Source of the DNA: Megaustenia siamemsis
Lineage: Eukaryota > Mollusca > Gastropoda > Stylommatophora > Ariophantidae
DNA length: 64,000 nt
Direction: 5' to 3'
Assembly: GCA_032433765.1 (NCBI GenBank)
Contig: JAVIAB010000073.1
Coordinates: 61,085,552 to 61,149,551, forward strand
Of the stretch, positions 22,766 through 33,814 are shown piece by piece. The position numbers were made by a program, and so were the translations under genes. How positions within the stretch are numbered: the first letter of the stretch is position 1; the number at the start of each line of letters is the position of its first letter. Under the pieces are notes generated by a model that saw only the letters and a list, made by a program, of their open reading frames with translations, searched no databases and was not told where the DNA came from.

Positions 22766-23410
22766 CATCATCATCATCATCATCATCAAGTACCGAGCCT
22801 GCTGGCGTAGGTGATCATGTCTCTCCACAACTTTCGATCTCGACAGTTATTTATCATTTCTGTTGTTGACCTTCTGCCGAGTCATTCTCTTAAACTGGTA
22901 TCTTTTCTCTTTGCATCCCTCTATCTCTTCGTCCCTCAATTTTCCCAGTTGTTGCAATATATTCCAGTTGTTCCCTTCTCATTGCATGGCCCAAAAGATG
23001 ATTGTTTCTTCCTAATATTGGAAATTAGCTCTCTTTTTGTTTTGGCCTCTTTCAGAACATTTTCATTACGCTCCTTAGCTGTCCATGGTATTCTCATATT
23101 CTTCTGTAAAACCACATTTCTACAGCATCCATTCATTTTCTTGTCTGTTGTCGTATTGTCCATGGCTCACATTCATATGTTAAGACTGGCTCTACATAAC
23201 ATTTAAAAACTCTTTTTCTTGTTTCTATTGTCAAAAATGGATTGCATAGTATCTTCCTCATTTTTTGGAAAGCTGCTTTTGCCTGAGACATTCTGCATCT
23301 CACCTCTTTTGTACATTTTCCGTCTGAGGTTAACAAAGTTCCCAAATATTTAAATTCATTTACCTGTTTTAATAAGTTCCACTTGTCTTTACTGTGCATT
23401 GCGGTGATGT
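22766..23410 (-). mobile_element. LINE family A 3' fragment
   Basis: It ends at the left with a run of CATCATCAT, the minus-strand view of the family's ATG-repeat tail. It then carries the C-terminal coding segments, including EFKYLGTLLTSDGKCTKEVR and NPFLTIETRKRVFKCYVEPV. Frameshifts are present. The right end runs into a TTTC microsatellite. Confidence 0.8.
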
Positions 23411-23429
23411 CTTTTTCTTTGTTGCTAGC

Positions 23430-23436
23430 ATTCTTT

Positions 23437-23491
<55 letters not shown>

Positions 23492-23493
23492 CT

Positions 23494-23545
<52 letters not shown>

Positions 23546-23546
23546 A
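23430..23546. repeat. TTTC tetranucleotide microsatellite
   Basis: About 28 units of TTTC/CTTT with one interruption near 23490 (TTCTCTTC). It abuts the LINE fragment on its left. Confidence 0.95.
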
Positions 23547-24057
23547 ACTATCTACTTTTACTTTCATCCGCCTCTGTTACTTTTGGGGCCCAAAGAAAAC
23601 AACCGCGCGATGGGATCAATGCCCCTGAGTGTAACTTAAGCGTGGTACTCATCGCGATGTCTTCGAATTCATCCACAGACTTCATGGTCTGCCTTTCCTT
23701 ATTTCCTTCATTTATTTATGAGTGTTAATGCTGTTTACTAAAAGGTGAATTAGAGCAGAAATGCAACATTTGTTGCATTAAGTAATTGAACAATCGCGAG
23801 TATGGTATACAGAAATACACAATACACAAGTGTCAGAACACGAATAAATGGATGCATTTAACCAGAAGGTGACAAACATAGTGCAGTCCGATAACTAGAG
23901 AAACAAAGAAGATAATATTTGAATTCTCCGAATTGTCCATCCCACTGATAAAACTCCGTATTATTGTGACGATTCAAACGTTTAATGAACAGACCTGCGT
24001 ATATTAAGATTTAAAAAAATGATTTGAAGTGCTCAGTACAGTTGTACCCTGACATTG

Positions 24058-24790
24058 AACTCTTTGTTCCCAGAGAACATGTCATTGACAGAGAACATGT
24101 CATTGACATAGAACATGTCACTGACAGAGAAGATGTCATTGGCAGAGAACATGTCATTGACAGAGAAGATGTCATTGACAGAGAACATGTCATTGACAGA
24201 GAAGATGTCACTGATAGAGAACATGTCATTGACATGGAACATGACATTGAGAGAGAATGTCATTAACAGAGAAGATATCATTGACAGAGAACATGTCATT
24301 GATAGAGAATATGTCATTGACGGAGATGATGTCATTGGCAGAGAAGATGTCATTGACAGAGAATATGTCATTGACAGAGAACATGTCATTGACAGAGAAT
24401 ATGTCATTGGCAGATAACATGTCATTGACAGAGAACATGTCATTGGCAGAGAACATGTCATTGAAAGAGAAGATGTCACTGATAGAGAACATGTCATTGA
24501 CAGAGAAGATGTCACTGACAGAGAACATGTCATTGACTGAGAAGATGTCACTGATAGAGAACATGTCATTGACAGAGAAGATGTCACTGATAGAGAACAT
24601 GTCATTGACAGAGAAGATGTCACTGACAGAGAACATGTCATTGACCGAGAAGATGTCACTGACAGAGAAGATGTCATTGATAGAGAACATGTCATTGACA
24701 GATAACATGTCATTGACAGAGAACATGTCATTGACAGAGAACATGTCATTGACAGAGAAGATGTCATTGACAGAGAGTATTTCACCGTCT
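24058..24790. repeat. Minisatellite, 18-bp unit
   Basis: About 40 units of GAACATGTCATTGACAGA, with variants at two main sites: AACATG against AAGATG, and ATTGAC against ACTGAC or ACTGAT. Since 18 is a multiple of three, frames stay open on both strands and would give hexapeptide repeats (MSLTEN on plus, SMTCSL on minus). Openness on both strands argues against coding. Confidence 0.95.
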
Positions 24791-25223
24791 GAGAACATCT
24801 CGCTGGCTAACAAAGAAACATGTACCCAAGCCAGGTCTAGTCCCAACTCTGCGACAAACACAGGATCTAGTGTAGGTCCAGCAGGCTGCTATAGTGGGAG
24901 AGCTGCATCAACTCACTACTGCGGCGGATATCTAAGAGTGAGCACGTTTATTACATATCGGTAGGTGATTTAAATTAGTTGTGTTCCCTCTCCTGTTTTT
25001 TCCTTGCATTTATATTGAAACCTCTACATTATTAATTATATTTGAGTACAGGGTTTATTTGTCGTTCTTGCGTTCGCCAGCTTTCAACTCTGACGAAGTC
25101 CCTAGTGACTAGGAACTGAATTTTGTGTGTTAGTCCGTTTTTCCCTGGCAACCGTGTGCACAGGGGTCCCTCGCCGCACAGGCAGATAACTCCGACTTCG
25201 GAGGTACTCATATTTTTTCCTTC

Positions 25224-26697
25224 GATGAGTAACTACACAGAGTATTCAACGCTGCATGGATACAACAGCAAGTCCCAGACGATTAGAAACAGTCCATTAT
25301 ATTACCAATATGGAAAAAGAAGGGCAGCAGAAGAGACTGCAACCAATATAGAGGAATATCGCTATTAAGCCACACAGGGAAGTTATATGCCAAGATAGTT
25401 TAAAAAAGATTGAGACGAATTATAGACCCACAACTAAGCTATGCTCAGATGGGCTTCAGGAGGAACAGAGGTTGCACAGATGCCCTGTTTATCATAAAAC
25501 AACTAGCGGAGAAAACAATAGAGCATAATAAAACACTGTATACAGCTTTTATTGACCAAGAAAAGGCGTTCGATAGGGTGGACAGGGAACAACTATGGTC
25601 CGTATTGCCCTTGTACGGAGTGAGTCACCACCTAGTAGAGATATGCAAGAGCCTCTATGAAAGTAGTCGCACTACAGTAAGATCTTCAGCAGGCTACTCT
25701 AAACACTTCACCATTAACTCCGGAGTAAGACAAGGCTGCGTGCTTTCCCCCTTACTTTTCATCACATATATGGACAATATAAGCAAATTAGCATGCCCAA
25801 TCAAAGGAAACATACCAACACGGATGACATCAAACGATAACACAGAAGAGAACGAAATATACGTACCAGAAAACAACAGAAGAGAGGAAGAAATAAATGA
25901 AATACTATTTGCAGACGACCAAGTTCTGATACATGAAACAACTGAGGACCTACAAGAACATATCAGCAGGCTAAACAACACTTGTAAACAATACAACATG
26001 AAGATCAACATAAGCAAAACCGAAGTAATGGCAATAGCGAGAAAGGAAGAAAAACTAAACATCTTAATAGATAATACATCACTGAAGCAAGTTGACAATT
26101 TTAAATATCTGGGTAGCACGCTAACACAAGACAATAACCAAGAAACAGAGATAGATATAAGGTGTAACAAAGCATGCCAAGTCATAGGCCAAGTATCAAC
26201 ACTATTGAAAAACAAAGCAATAACTACGGAAGCAAAAAGGGCAATATACAAATCAATTTTTCTACCAACTCTGTGCTATCAGTGCCAGAATTGGACGCTG
26301 GACTCTAGAACAATAAGAAAGATAACGACCACAGAAATGAAATGTGTCAGAAGAATGACAGGAAACAGCTTAAGGGACAGAGTAAGAAACACTGACCTGA
26401 GGAAGAAACTCGAAATTGAACCAGCCATCGAATACATAAAGAAACAACAGATAAATTGGTTCGGCCACATAACAAGACAGAAAGAACTAACAATGAATCA
26501 AAGAGCCATAAACAAACGCTACGAAAACGTCAGATTAAGAGGAAGACCGAGAAAGAGATGGATAAAGGGAATACTAGAGTCACTAGGAGGAATAACATCA
26601 GAAGATGCCAACAGAAGAGCAAAGAATCGCAGATTGTTTCTCCCCTCGACGCCAACGGCAACAGAGGAAGGATAGAAGAAGAAGAAGATGAGTAACT
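25224..26697 (+). mobile_element. LINE family C, 5'-truncated insertion with 11-bp target duplication and GAA tail
   Basis: GATGAGTAACT at 25224-25234 and 26687-26697 bounds the insertion. The tail is GAAGAAGAAGAA. The protein begins with the finger region of the reverse transcriptase in a shifted frame (QYRGISLLSHTGKLYAKIV near 25340-25395, ending in a stop) and continues in the open frame at 25410. The good duplication and long open frame suggest a relatively recent insertion. Confidence 0.92.
25410..26675 (+). CDS. Reverse transcriptase of LINE family C, truncated (421 aa)
   Basis: An open frame of 421 codons inside the 25224-26697 insertion. The motifs are in order: QMGFRRNRGCTDALFIIKQL (RT 2), TAFIDQEKAFDRV (RT A), [15 protein letters not shown] (RT B), and LFADDQVL, where the usual YADD is FADD (RT C). 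NFKYLGSTLTQD follows. The C-terminus holds the INWFGHITRQ block and basic RGRPRKRWIKG. The endonuclease and the first RT blocks are missing or out of frame, so it is unlikely to act alone. The first Met is only the first in-frame ATG, not a natural start. Confidence 0.85.
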   Translation: MRRIIDPQLSYAQMGFRRNRGCTDALFIIKQLAEKTIEHNKTLYTAFIDQEKAFDRVDREQLWSVLPLYGVSHHLVEICKSLYESSRTTVRSSAGYSKHFTINSGVRQGCVLSPLLFITYMDNISKLACPIKGNIPTRMTSNDNTEENEIYVPENNRREEEINEILFADDQVLIHETTEDLQEHISRLNNTCKQYNMKINISKTEVMAIARKEEKLNILIDNTSLKQVDNFKYLGSTLTQDNNQETEIDIRCNKACQVIGQVSTLLKNKAITTEAKRAIYKSIFLPTLCYQCQNWTLDSRTIRKITTTEMKCVRRMTGNSLRDRVRNTDLRKKLEIEPAIEYIKKQQINWFGHITRQKELTMNQRAINKRYENVRLRGRPRKRWIKGILESLGGITSEDANRRAKNRRLFLPSTPTATEEG

Positions 26698-27600
26698 GAC
26701 GTTTCAAGCCGGGCCTCGCTGCTGAGACCAGGGGTGGTTGTCGCAGAGAGAAATCATAAATAAAAATCCGAACAAGTTTTATATAATAAGGGTGATAATT
26801 AGATGTGTATTAGTTGTAAAACAATTTTAGTCTTACCTCCCTTTATGTGTAATGTGGGTAGTCATGTTAACATCAGACAATGTACTTTAAAAAAATAAGG
26901 ATATATTTTCATATCAACAGAGAACACATTAAATGTTAAATAAACACTCATTATTCACAATTACTCACTCAGTCCTCATTATGCTCTCACATACACGAAG
27001 CCGCAGCTAAAGATCGCAGATGTGGTCTGCCTTGAGCTACTCTTTCGAGCAACATAAAGTTCTTTTCAATTTAGTTCTTTATTAACCATTCCACATCATT
27101 CTTCTCTTTGTCTTTCTCTTAAACTCCTGCAATCTAGAGTCTATCGAAGAGATGCTCTCATTACAGCTACACGCACTATAACTACACTCACTACAACTAC
27201 ACTCACTACAGCTGAGACATTCTAAGATATATCCAGTGCGATCGTCATGTTTTAATCACAGCATTGGCGACATTAGCGTTGGTTGCTTATGACTGTTATC
27301 TTTATTTGATATTGGACTCCACACACACAATCTCAGAGAACATCAATTTTGAAGAGCCTCTAGTTTAAAGAGCAGTTAGTAGATTGATTATTTAAGTTTC
27401 CAAGATTCTGATCCACTCAACATGATGTTTAAGACATTGGAGTTGGAGATTTTAGTCTCTTTTCTAAAGTTGCGCGTGTCCCAGATGTTCCAAGGTGAGC
27501 AAATATGAGATGTAACTTTTGAAAATTTAGTTTCTATTTCTGCTTTCTATTTCCACCTACAATCATTTTAGACCCTGATGACAAACACCTGAAGTTGAAT
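26698..27600. other. Unassigned stretch
   Basis: No gene recognised. Near 27170-27210 there is a small imperfect repeat of CACTCACTACA units. Confidence 0.4.
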
Positions 27601-27604
27601 ATGG

Positions 27605-28325
27605 GCAGTGGAAGCGAATCATGGACAGTAGACAAACAAATGAAGAGACGATTAGAGGCCACAGAGATGGGATTTATCGGATGAATGTTGAAAGTTTCCT
27701 GGACAGCTAAAAAAAAAACCAATGAGGAAATTCTCAAAGAGGCCAACACAAGAAAGGGAGCTCCTAAACTCAGAAAGAAAAAAATCTACATTTTTCGGGC
27801 ACGTCATGTGAAGAGGAAAGTTGGAATACTTGGTTCTATCTATCTATCTATTGTCCTTTCGAGCCGAAGACGGCACATAGGGCAGAACTACAATCTCAAA
27901 AACAGAAACCTTGCGTGCCAAAATGGCACATATTGCAGAGATCACTGCTTCTAAAATCTATGGTTCTGTTTCCATAACAATGTTTTTTACAATGACAGCT
28001 TGTCAAGCCATCGATCAACCTCCTTAGTCACCTCTTACGACACGCCTGGAAGGTCATAGTGTCACTATTCTTTACTTCCCACATAATGAGGCCCCGGTAA
28101 CACACGGGTTACAACTGGCTTACTGGGATACTTGGTTACAACTGGCAAAATACAGGGACAGAAAGATCGCGGACGACAAAGAGAGAAAACACAAGATAGC
28201 TTGGTGTCATGGCATGGAAAACAATCAACAATAGAATTAATACGATGCACTGTGGATAGAAGATTGTGGAAGGACATGATCGGTTACGCCAACCGGTATA
28301 GCACATGATGATGATGATGATGAAG
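27605..28325 (+). mobile_element. LINE family B 3' fragment, split by a SINE-like insertion
   Basis: Left part 27605-27835: SWTVDKQMKRRLEATEMG-like text and the KRKVGILG block. Right part from about 28128 to 28325: the continuing 3' region and an ATGATGATGATGATGA tail. Removing the insertion at 27836-28127 restores continuity with the copy at 63000-63500. Small indels break the frame. Confidence 0.78.
27826..28137 (-). mobile_element. SINE-like insertion with TATC/GATA tail and 10-bp duplication
   Basis: ATACTTGGTT flanks the insert at 27826-27835 and 28128-28137, splitting the LINE family B copy. On the minus strand the roughly 290-bp insert contains GTAAGAGGTGACTAAGGAGG and TGCCGTCTTCGGCTCGAAAG and ends in a short GATA repeat. 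It has no coding capacity. No clear pol III boxes were identified, so the class is open. Confidence 0.6.
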
Positions 28326-28439
28326 TTGAATAGTTTAATCGTTGCGTTCATGAATCCTATTTAACCTTATTTGTGTTCTTCTTAAATCAAATTACTTGCA
28401 TTAGTTGCTAGGTATTTAAACTTAGTCTGAATATCTATA

Positions 28440-28870
28440 TAGGGATTTCAGAATAAAATCAATATGGAATTAGAAGAACAACAATATGGATTTAAGGAAA
28501 ACGGTGGGACAGAGACACCACATTCTGCATGAGGACATTTATCGAAAAGTACACAGAAGTAAACAAGTCAATATATGCCTGCTACATAGACTACAACAAA
28601 GCGCTTTATAGAATACTCCACAAACAACTTATAGACTGCCTAAAAAGATACATCTAGATGACATGGACATACGACGAATATGTAATTTATACCGGGAGCA
28701 AACAGCAATGATAAAATATAACAAAGAGAACTCTACACCCAACACCCATTGATATAAAAAGATGATTATGACAGGGATGCATCATATCGCCAAGCTTGTT
28801 CAATATATACACTGAGAAAATTTTGTAAAAAATATCACAGAGATGTCAGGCCTAAAAATTCAGAGCACTG
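28440..28870 (+). mobile_element. LINE family F reverse-transcriptase relic
   Basis: Plus-strand pieces in several frames read LEEQQYGFKENGGT, YACYIDYNKAL (RT A) and SPSLFNIYTE-like text near 28790. The closest match in the window is the minus-strand fragment near 51850-52035. It is heavily frameshifted. Confidence 0.65.
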
Positions 28871-29670
28871 ACAAGTAAGCAATGATTGACAAGACTTGTG
28901 TCTTGAATGGAGACACATTGTACCAGCCTTAGAGAATTAGATGCTGGTTTTATCGCAAGAAAATAGATATCTTAACATGATTACGTAGAATTAGGACAAA
29001 GTGGAAGAATAGAACGGAGGACGAATTTATGTAATCAAGAGGGTGTTGAAGATGAAATTGTGGATTGAAGGAGGCGGCGTGGTTGAACTTTTTTAAATTT
29101 TATTTTACTAAACAAGGAGTTATGGGAGAAAACTAGGAAATCAGGCCCGTAATGCTTCTATAAGGTTAGACAACTGCAGACCTAAAAACTCATTCATTTC
29201 TAGAAGTATTTAGTAAACAAATTAGAGAAGTTTAAAAATAGCTTTATAAAATAATAAGTGAATCACTGAAATAGATGTAGCTTCTAGTGGATTAGTTTTA
29301 CTGTCATGAACAGTTAAGATAAGAGCCACTGTCACCTGCCATACATAACGTAAGGGGTGACTAAGTAGATTGAGGTCAAATTCTCGTCGGTGCAACGGAG
29401 TTTGTACATCTGAACTATAGCCATCTTCAGTGTTTTCGCTAGTGTGTGATAGGAGTGCTTCATAGTGCGGAACGTACTGAAGAGGAGATATGGGAACTAT
29501 GGAGTTGTCCGTTGTGCAATATGGATGATCTGTCGACTAAATTAATCTAGATGACATGAACGGTAAATCAATATTAAACAACTGAAGTGATTGTAAAAAG
29601 AGCAATGCTGTTCTCAAAGAATAACAGTGATTTCATCTGAGAACAACAATAATTATTTCTTTAGTGAATA
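28871..29670. other. Unassigned stretch
   Basis: No gene recognised. It may include eroded continuation of the LINE to the left. Confidence 0.35.
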
Positions 29671-29671
29671 A

Positions 29672-29895
29672 ATGAACCCTTACCAATCACCATCAAGGGC
29701 GTTCTTCTCGAGAATGCATGGAAAAAGATCAAGAGGAAGACCCAAAAGAAGATGGATAGACGCAGTGACAGAGACATGTAACAACAAAGGAAAATCACTA
29801 ATTCAGACAGTTCGAGCAGCTCAAGAACGACAAATGATATTAACCACGACACCTTTAGGTATCAGTGAAATGAGAAAAGAAGAAGAAGTGAAGAA
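29672..29895 (+). mobile_element. LINE C-terminal fragment
   Basis: RMHGKRSRGRPKRRWIDAVT followed by AAQERQMIL is the typical basic C-terminus (RGRPK.RW.D....A.DR..W) of APE-type LINE proteins. It ends in AGAAGAAG-rich sequence. Confidence 0.62.
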
Positions 29896-30164
29896 AAACA
29901 CAATTTCTTCAGAGAATAAAGACAATGCCTTCCTAAAAAAAGGCATTTAAATGATTTCTTAAGAGAAGAATGATAAAAAAATAAATGATTTCCTCAATTT
30001 CTTGATCTGGTACGATTGTGCCTGAACATCGTCATCACACCAATACTGTTGTTGACTGTCGAGTCCTTTGCTGGAAGCCCTGACGTCAGTGCAAGCAACA
30101 GGTTCATCGTGTCAATGAACACTCAAGAGCTGGCGTGTTCATTTTTTTTCAATTTGAGCAAAAG

Positions 30165-30427
30165 TTAATTTGGTGTCAACGAGTAAATCTTATTTTATGT
30201 CAACAAGTAAATGTTAATTTGGTGTCAACGAGTAAATCTTATTTTATGTCAACAAGTAAATGTTAATTTGGTGTCAACGAGTAAATCTTATTTTATGTCA
30301 ACAAGTAAATGTTAATTTGGTGTCAACGAGTAAATCTTATTTTATGTCAACAAGTAAATGTTAATTTGGTGTCAACGAGTAAATCTTATTTTATGTCAAC
30401 AAGTAAATGTTAATTTGGTGTCAACTT
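30165..30427. repeat. Minisatellite, 49-bp unit
   Basis: Just over five nearly identical units, each holding GTCAACGAGTAAATC and GTCAACAAGTAAATG half-sites separated by TTATTTTAT or TTAATTTGGT. The 49-bp unit looks like a diverged dimer of a shorter ancestor. Homogeneity is high. Confidence 0.93.
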
Positions 30428-30728
30428 TGGTGTTGTTATTAATATACTTTTGTATTTTCATTTTCCAACAGAAAACGTTGTTTCAGCGATACAGTTAATT
30501 AGGTCTGTAGTTCAAAATAATAATAAAAAGCAAATGGCAGCAAAGCAACAAATGGTAAACAGTATATCTCTTCTTTCACTAACCAGTATGCTACATAGAC
30601 ATGAGCATTACCTCTACTCTGTGATCAAGGTAGCTATTAACTTATCTCAAACAATCTGGTAATATTTCAGTGTTATGACAGTTTGTATTATTTCATATTG
30701 TTTACTGTGTACCTGTATTTTTGATATG

Positions 30729-30795
30729 AAAAATGGTCGCTAACACCATATTCCCCATACGGCCTCCAAGGTGTGGAGGAAACCTTTACCTTTCT
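30729..30795 (+). mobile_element. Truncated family 1 SINE 3' end
   Basis: GGTCGCTAACACCATATTCC and the following bases match the 3' end of the family 1 SINE (GGTCACTAACACCATATTCC). The tRNA head is missing. Confidence 0.5.
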
Positions 30796-31494
30796 AAATA
30801 TTGATATGCATGTCTCTACTTGTACACAAGGTAAAGTTTACTATCTATTCCACTCTTTATTAACACAAAATATAATACAAAAAACTTACATAGAAAATAG
30901 TGGCACTAGAAAAGAAAGTCTGAGAAATAAAATCAACAAAAAGTTTGGTGGAGCAGCACTCTGCAAAAGACACATAGAACGGTTGAGTAAATCCATCAAC
31001 CACCTAATGAGACAGGAGCCTAGATAGTTACAAAGAAGTTTGAGTTAAAGAGTCATCATGACAGGCCAAACAAAATCCCTGAAGCTGATCGGATGTTGAT
31101 AAGAAGAAGCAAAACAATATACACTAGTTGATGTTTACTTTACTACAAATGGAAAATTAGTGATGATGGGTAGCATTCTGAGCTGCCCTTGCAAGGTTAC
31201 AACCTATTTGTGAAGATAAAAACATCACTCTTGGCTCTAATGCTAGGCAGCTGCGTATCTTTGTTTTATCAATTTTTCCATAGGCTTGTAAAACATAGGC
31301 TCTTACTGCAGTTACATGCAGGCTATAGTGATGAAATATTATCGTAAGATTTTCGGCATTTCTTACTTAGGTCATATCAGGAATGATAATTGAGCAAAAC
31401 AACACAATAAGCAATCGGAGCATATGATTATCTTTTGATCATTATGAAAAAAAAACCGCAAAATAAAATAGTTTCACCTCGGTTCTTGATCGTC

Positions 31495-31715
31495 TGGCAA
31501 AGCAAAAAGCTTTCTGTAGGTAACTGTGAAAGGAGGAAGACAGAGAGGAAGACAACAAGATAGAAAGGAAGATAACATCAAAGAATTCGCAGGCCTCAAC
31601 TTCGCTTAGTCCGAAAGAATTACTGAAGATTAATTGAGTTAATGAGTTATTGAGTTACTTGCGGTTCATCAACATTGCACTCCAAACATGTTCATAGGTG
31701 TTCAGATCCCCTCCT
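31495..31715 (+). mobile_element. LINE C-terminal fragment plus piece of a LINE 3' region
   Basis: GRQRGRQQDRKEDNIKEFAG followed by LNFA is a LINE C-terminal block (R.RWEDNIKEWTGL.F). From 31640 the sequence shares GTTATTGAGTTACTTGCGG and CAGATCCCCTCCTCAG with 33820-33895, the 3' end of LINE family D on the minus strand, so two elements abut here. Confidence 0.55.
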
Positions 31716-31859
31716 CAGAAATGAAGAAGGTTGATAAAGCCTGTCAGTAATGACTCAAAGAAGCTCAGCGTTATGGGGTGGAGAAGAATAGTGTATCCAA
31801 GATTCCGTCGCTTACGAGCGCAGATCACCCAAACAAACCTGCGAGCATGTACTACAAGA

Positions 31860-32134
31860 ATGCATACACTCAGTAAAAAGTAAAGTACCCCCGTCACGCC
31901 AAGTGGTGTATAGGGAAATAAGGTGTTAGTGACCCTATATTTTACAGACCTTCAGCACATGATTTTTGGGGTAATGTGGTCAGTATTACGCCGGTGCTGC
32001 TTTACTTTCCCTTAAAAAAATCAGGTACCCATTTAAGGCTGGGTGAACCCGGAAGCCGTCGGTTGGGATCGAAGCCTACCCCTTGTCCAGTTCACTAACC
32101 ACTGAGCTATCGCGGCTCCCTATGCATACACTCA
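31860..32134 (-). mobile_element. Family 1 tRNA SINE with 13-bp target duplication
   Basis: ATGCATACACTCA at 31860-31872 and 32122-32134 bounds the element. On the minus strand it begins GGGAGCCGCGATAGCTCAG and ends with GTACTTTAC and a T-rich tail. It is a well-preserved copy. Confidence 0.92.
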
Positions 32135-32164
32135 ACAGACAGAAAATGAATGTGAGTCAGAGAA

Positions 32165-33400
32165 CTAGAAAGAAAAAGTGAGACCTATAGAACACACTTG
32201 TATGACAAACTTAGAGAATTAGGGAGCAAAAGTGAGGCTTATAGAACACACGTGTACGACAAATTGAAAAGGACTAGAGGATAAAAGTGTAGCCTGCAGA
32301 ACACACTTGTACGACAAACTTGGAGACAAAAAACGAAAATTATAAAGCAACCTTGTACGACCAACTAGGAGACACAAAACGAGGCCTATAGGTAATACAC
32401 TTGTACGACAAACTTGGAGACAAAAAAAACGAGGCCTATAGGTAACACACTTGTACGACAAACTTGGAGACAAAAAAACGAGGCCTATAGGTAACACACT
32501 TGTACGACAAACTTGGAGACAAAAAAACGAGGCCTATGTGTAACACACTTGTACGACAAACTTGGAGACAAAAAAACGAGGCCTATGTGTAACACACTTG
32601 TACGACAAACTTGGAGACAAAAAAAACGAGGCCTATAGGTAACACACTTGTACGACAAATTTGGAGACAAAAAAACGAGGCCTATAGGTAATACACTTGT
32701 ACGACTAACTTGGAGACAAAAAAACGAGGCCTATAGGTAATACACTTGTACGACAAACTTGGAGACAAAAAAAGCGGCCTATAGGTAACACACTTGTACG
32801 ACATACTTGGGGAGAAAAACGAGGCCTATATGTAACATACTTGTACGACAAACTTGGGGAGAAAAACGAGGCCTATAGGTAACACACTTGTACGACAGAC
32901 TTGGGGAGAAAAACGAGGCCTATAGGTAACACACTTGTACGACAGACTTGGGGAGAAAAACGAGGCCTATATGTAACACACTTGTACGACAGACTTGGGG
33001 AGAAAAACGAGGCCTATATGTAACATACTTGTACGACAGACTTGGGGAGAAAAACGAGGCCTATAGGTAACACACTTGTACGACAGACTTGGGGAGAAAA
33101 ACGAGGCCTATATGTAACATACTTGTACGACATACTTGGGGAGAAAAACGAGGCCTATAGGTAACACACTTGTACGACAAACTTGGGGAGAAAAACGAGG
33201 CCTATAGGTAACACACTTGTACGACAGACTTGGGGAGAAAAACGAGGCCTATATGTAACACACTTGTACGACAAACTTGGGGAGAAAAACGAGGCCTATA
33301 GGTAACACACTTGTACGACATACTTGGGGAGAAAAACGAGGCCTATAGGTAACACACTTGTACGACAAACTTGAGACAAAAAAAGCGGCCTTTAATGCAA
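32165..33400. repeat. Minisatellite, about 47-50 bp unit
   Basis: About 25 units built from CACTTGTACGACAAACTTGG, a short A-rich or GGGGAGAAAAA segment, and CGAGGCCTATAGGTAACA. Two subtypes occupy different halves: GGAGACAAAAAAAC in the left part, GGGGAGAAAAAC in the right part (from about 32810), with the first subtype returning in the last unit. That fits local homogenisation. Open frames across it are repeat artefacts. Confidence 0.93.
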
Positions 33401-33417
33401 CCTTGTACAACAAACAC

Positions 33418-33475
33418 GCACGCGAACACACAGAAACACACACACACATACACAGACACGGACACACACGTATTT
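33418..33475. repeat. CA-rich simple repeat
   Basis: Imperfect ACACAC run directly after the minisatellite. Confidence 0.7.
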
Positions 33476-33814
33476 CAGATACAAAATCTCAACCACTGAG
33501 GTCCGACCAGTACACGTGGACTACGAGGAACAAAACTATCTCCCTGTTATATGTCAATGTTGACTTTTGTTTGCCTCCAGTTGACTCCCATCATACACTT
33601 GATGCATTTCATTTAGGTGGTATTTATTGACAGACCGGAATCGCCAAAGTACAACACAAACCGTTTATAAAGTGGAACAAAGCCACGTAGAATTCAAGAT
33701 GCGATATTCTGTATCCCCCTCTAATTTCTGATTGTTTACGTTAATGAGAAGTGAACTCAAAAATTGTAATTAAATGTTATAGTTGGTGGCAGTCGCATAG
33801 GGCGGTATTGATTG

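Noticed and set aside
24033..24964. Open frames of 200-250 codons on both strands
   Set aside because: The 18-bp tandem repeat keeps frames open on both strands. The predicted proteins are simple hexapeptide repeats.
32219..33467. Several minus-strand open frames
   Set aside because: By-products of the 47-50 bp minisatellite, with no consistent frame across the array.
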